From Branchiostoma floridae (Eukaryota; Chordata; Leptocardii; Amphioxiformes; Branchiostomatidae), in NCBI RefSeq assembly GCF_000003815.2, contig NC_049979.1, positions 20,487,056 through 20,516,420 of the forward strand: a DNA stretch of 29,365 nucleotides, in the 5' to 3' direction. The notes under the pieces were generated by a model, which was not told the DNA's origin, searched no databases, and saw only the letters and a program-made list of their open reading frames with translations. This document shows, one piece after another, positions 28,847 through 29,365 of this stretch. The first letter of the stretch is position 1. Each line of letters opens with the position of its first letter. Both the position numbers and the translations under genes were made by a program.

Positions 28847-29365
28847 ACTAGTCAGTTTGTTTTAACCAAAATATTTTGGGATGTCTTAGCATGATACTGA
28901 AACTCTAGGGTGACATGTATGAGTGCTTGACAATGTGGTATTGTATCACCTGACTTCTGATAGGTAAAGCCATTGTCAGGTGTTTATAGATAGAAGGCAA
29001 AGTGAAAGTACGCTAAATCAATTTTTATTGAGTATTAACTGCTATGACTGCCCGCATATGTCTTGTCCTTTCAATGGTTTGCCAAGTCATGCATGTAGTA
29101 ACAAAGAAAAAAATCCTCAGGCATTTGACAAAAAAAAAACTCAGGTTTATTCTCTCATGAGAACATTCTGAACTTAAAAAAGAGAATCTCTGTAATTCTA
29201 ACCTTTGTTTAGTGTATACGTTCTTGAGAGGAATACATTCAAACAACTGTATGTTACTGTCATCAGATTCAATTGTTCATTGCTTACCCTATTAATCGTG
29301 CTGTTGTCTGTAAGAGTATACACTACAGAATGTAGGTAATGCTTTCATAGTTACAACACCAATAC
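28847..29365. other. 3' flank of the PhnZ-like gene
   Basis: AT-rich 3' UTR or intergenic DNA. I find no AATAAA or ATTAAA on the plus strand before the window ends; the nearest weak variant is AATACA at 29232. A short CACCTGAC...GTCAGGTG foldback lies near 28948-28982. No further gene. Confidence 0.5.

Overview
The window is animal nuclear DNA. All three genes are split by short GT-AG introns, codon phases close across almost every junction, and the intergenic and intronic DNA is AT-rich and full of small DNA-transposon relics. The proteins resemble vertebrate orthologues closely, and one gene is absent from vertebrates as far as I know. Compact introns and recurrent TACATGTA words suggest a marine invertebrate deuterostome, most likely a cephalochordate (amphioxus). 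That assignment is inference; no species marker was read.

Layout. (1) 122-5660, plus strand: the last 11 exons of FANCM, the Fanconi anaemia DNA translocase, covering the acidic linker, the XPF/ERCC4-type nuclease-like domain and the C-terminal helix-hairpin-helix segment. (2) 6109-27100, minus strand: a complete CFAP70 (TTC18) gene, an axonemal outer-dynein-arm-associated protein, with one non-coding and 32 coding exons giving 1118 residues. FANCM and CFAP70 meet tail to tail with 448 bp between stop codons. (3) 27395-28846, plus strand: a three-coding-exon gene for a 190-residue PhnZ/TmpB-like HD-domain di-iron oxygenase. It is head to head with CFAP70 across a promoter holding NRF1-, YY1-, RFX X-box-, DR1- and E-box-like sites.

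The three genes do not form one pathway: DNA repair, cilium motility and a phosphonate-type oxygenase. What links them is architecture, a shared divergent promoter and a convergent 3' end.

The most notable observations are: an intronic element with 16-bp terminal inverted repeats packed with about 20 copies of a 24-bp palindrome (25469-26462); a second, diverged, phase-compatible copy of one CFAP70 exon (21682-21798); retention in FANCM of the nuclease signature that human FANCM has lost; and an animal PhnZ-like enzyme with every recognisable metal ligand in place. Transposon relics include a mariner deletion derivative, a hAT-like MITE, a TA-flanked 729-bp element and a SINE-like retroposon.
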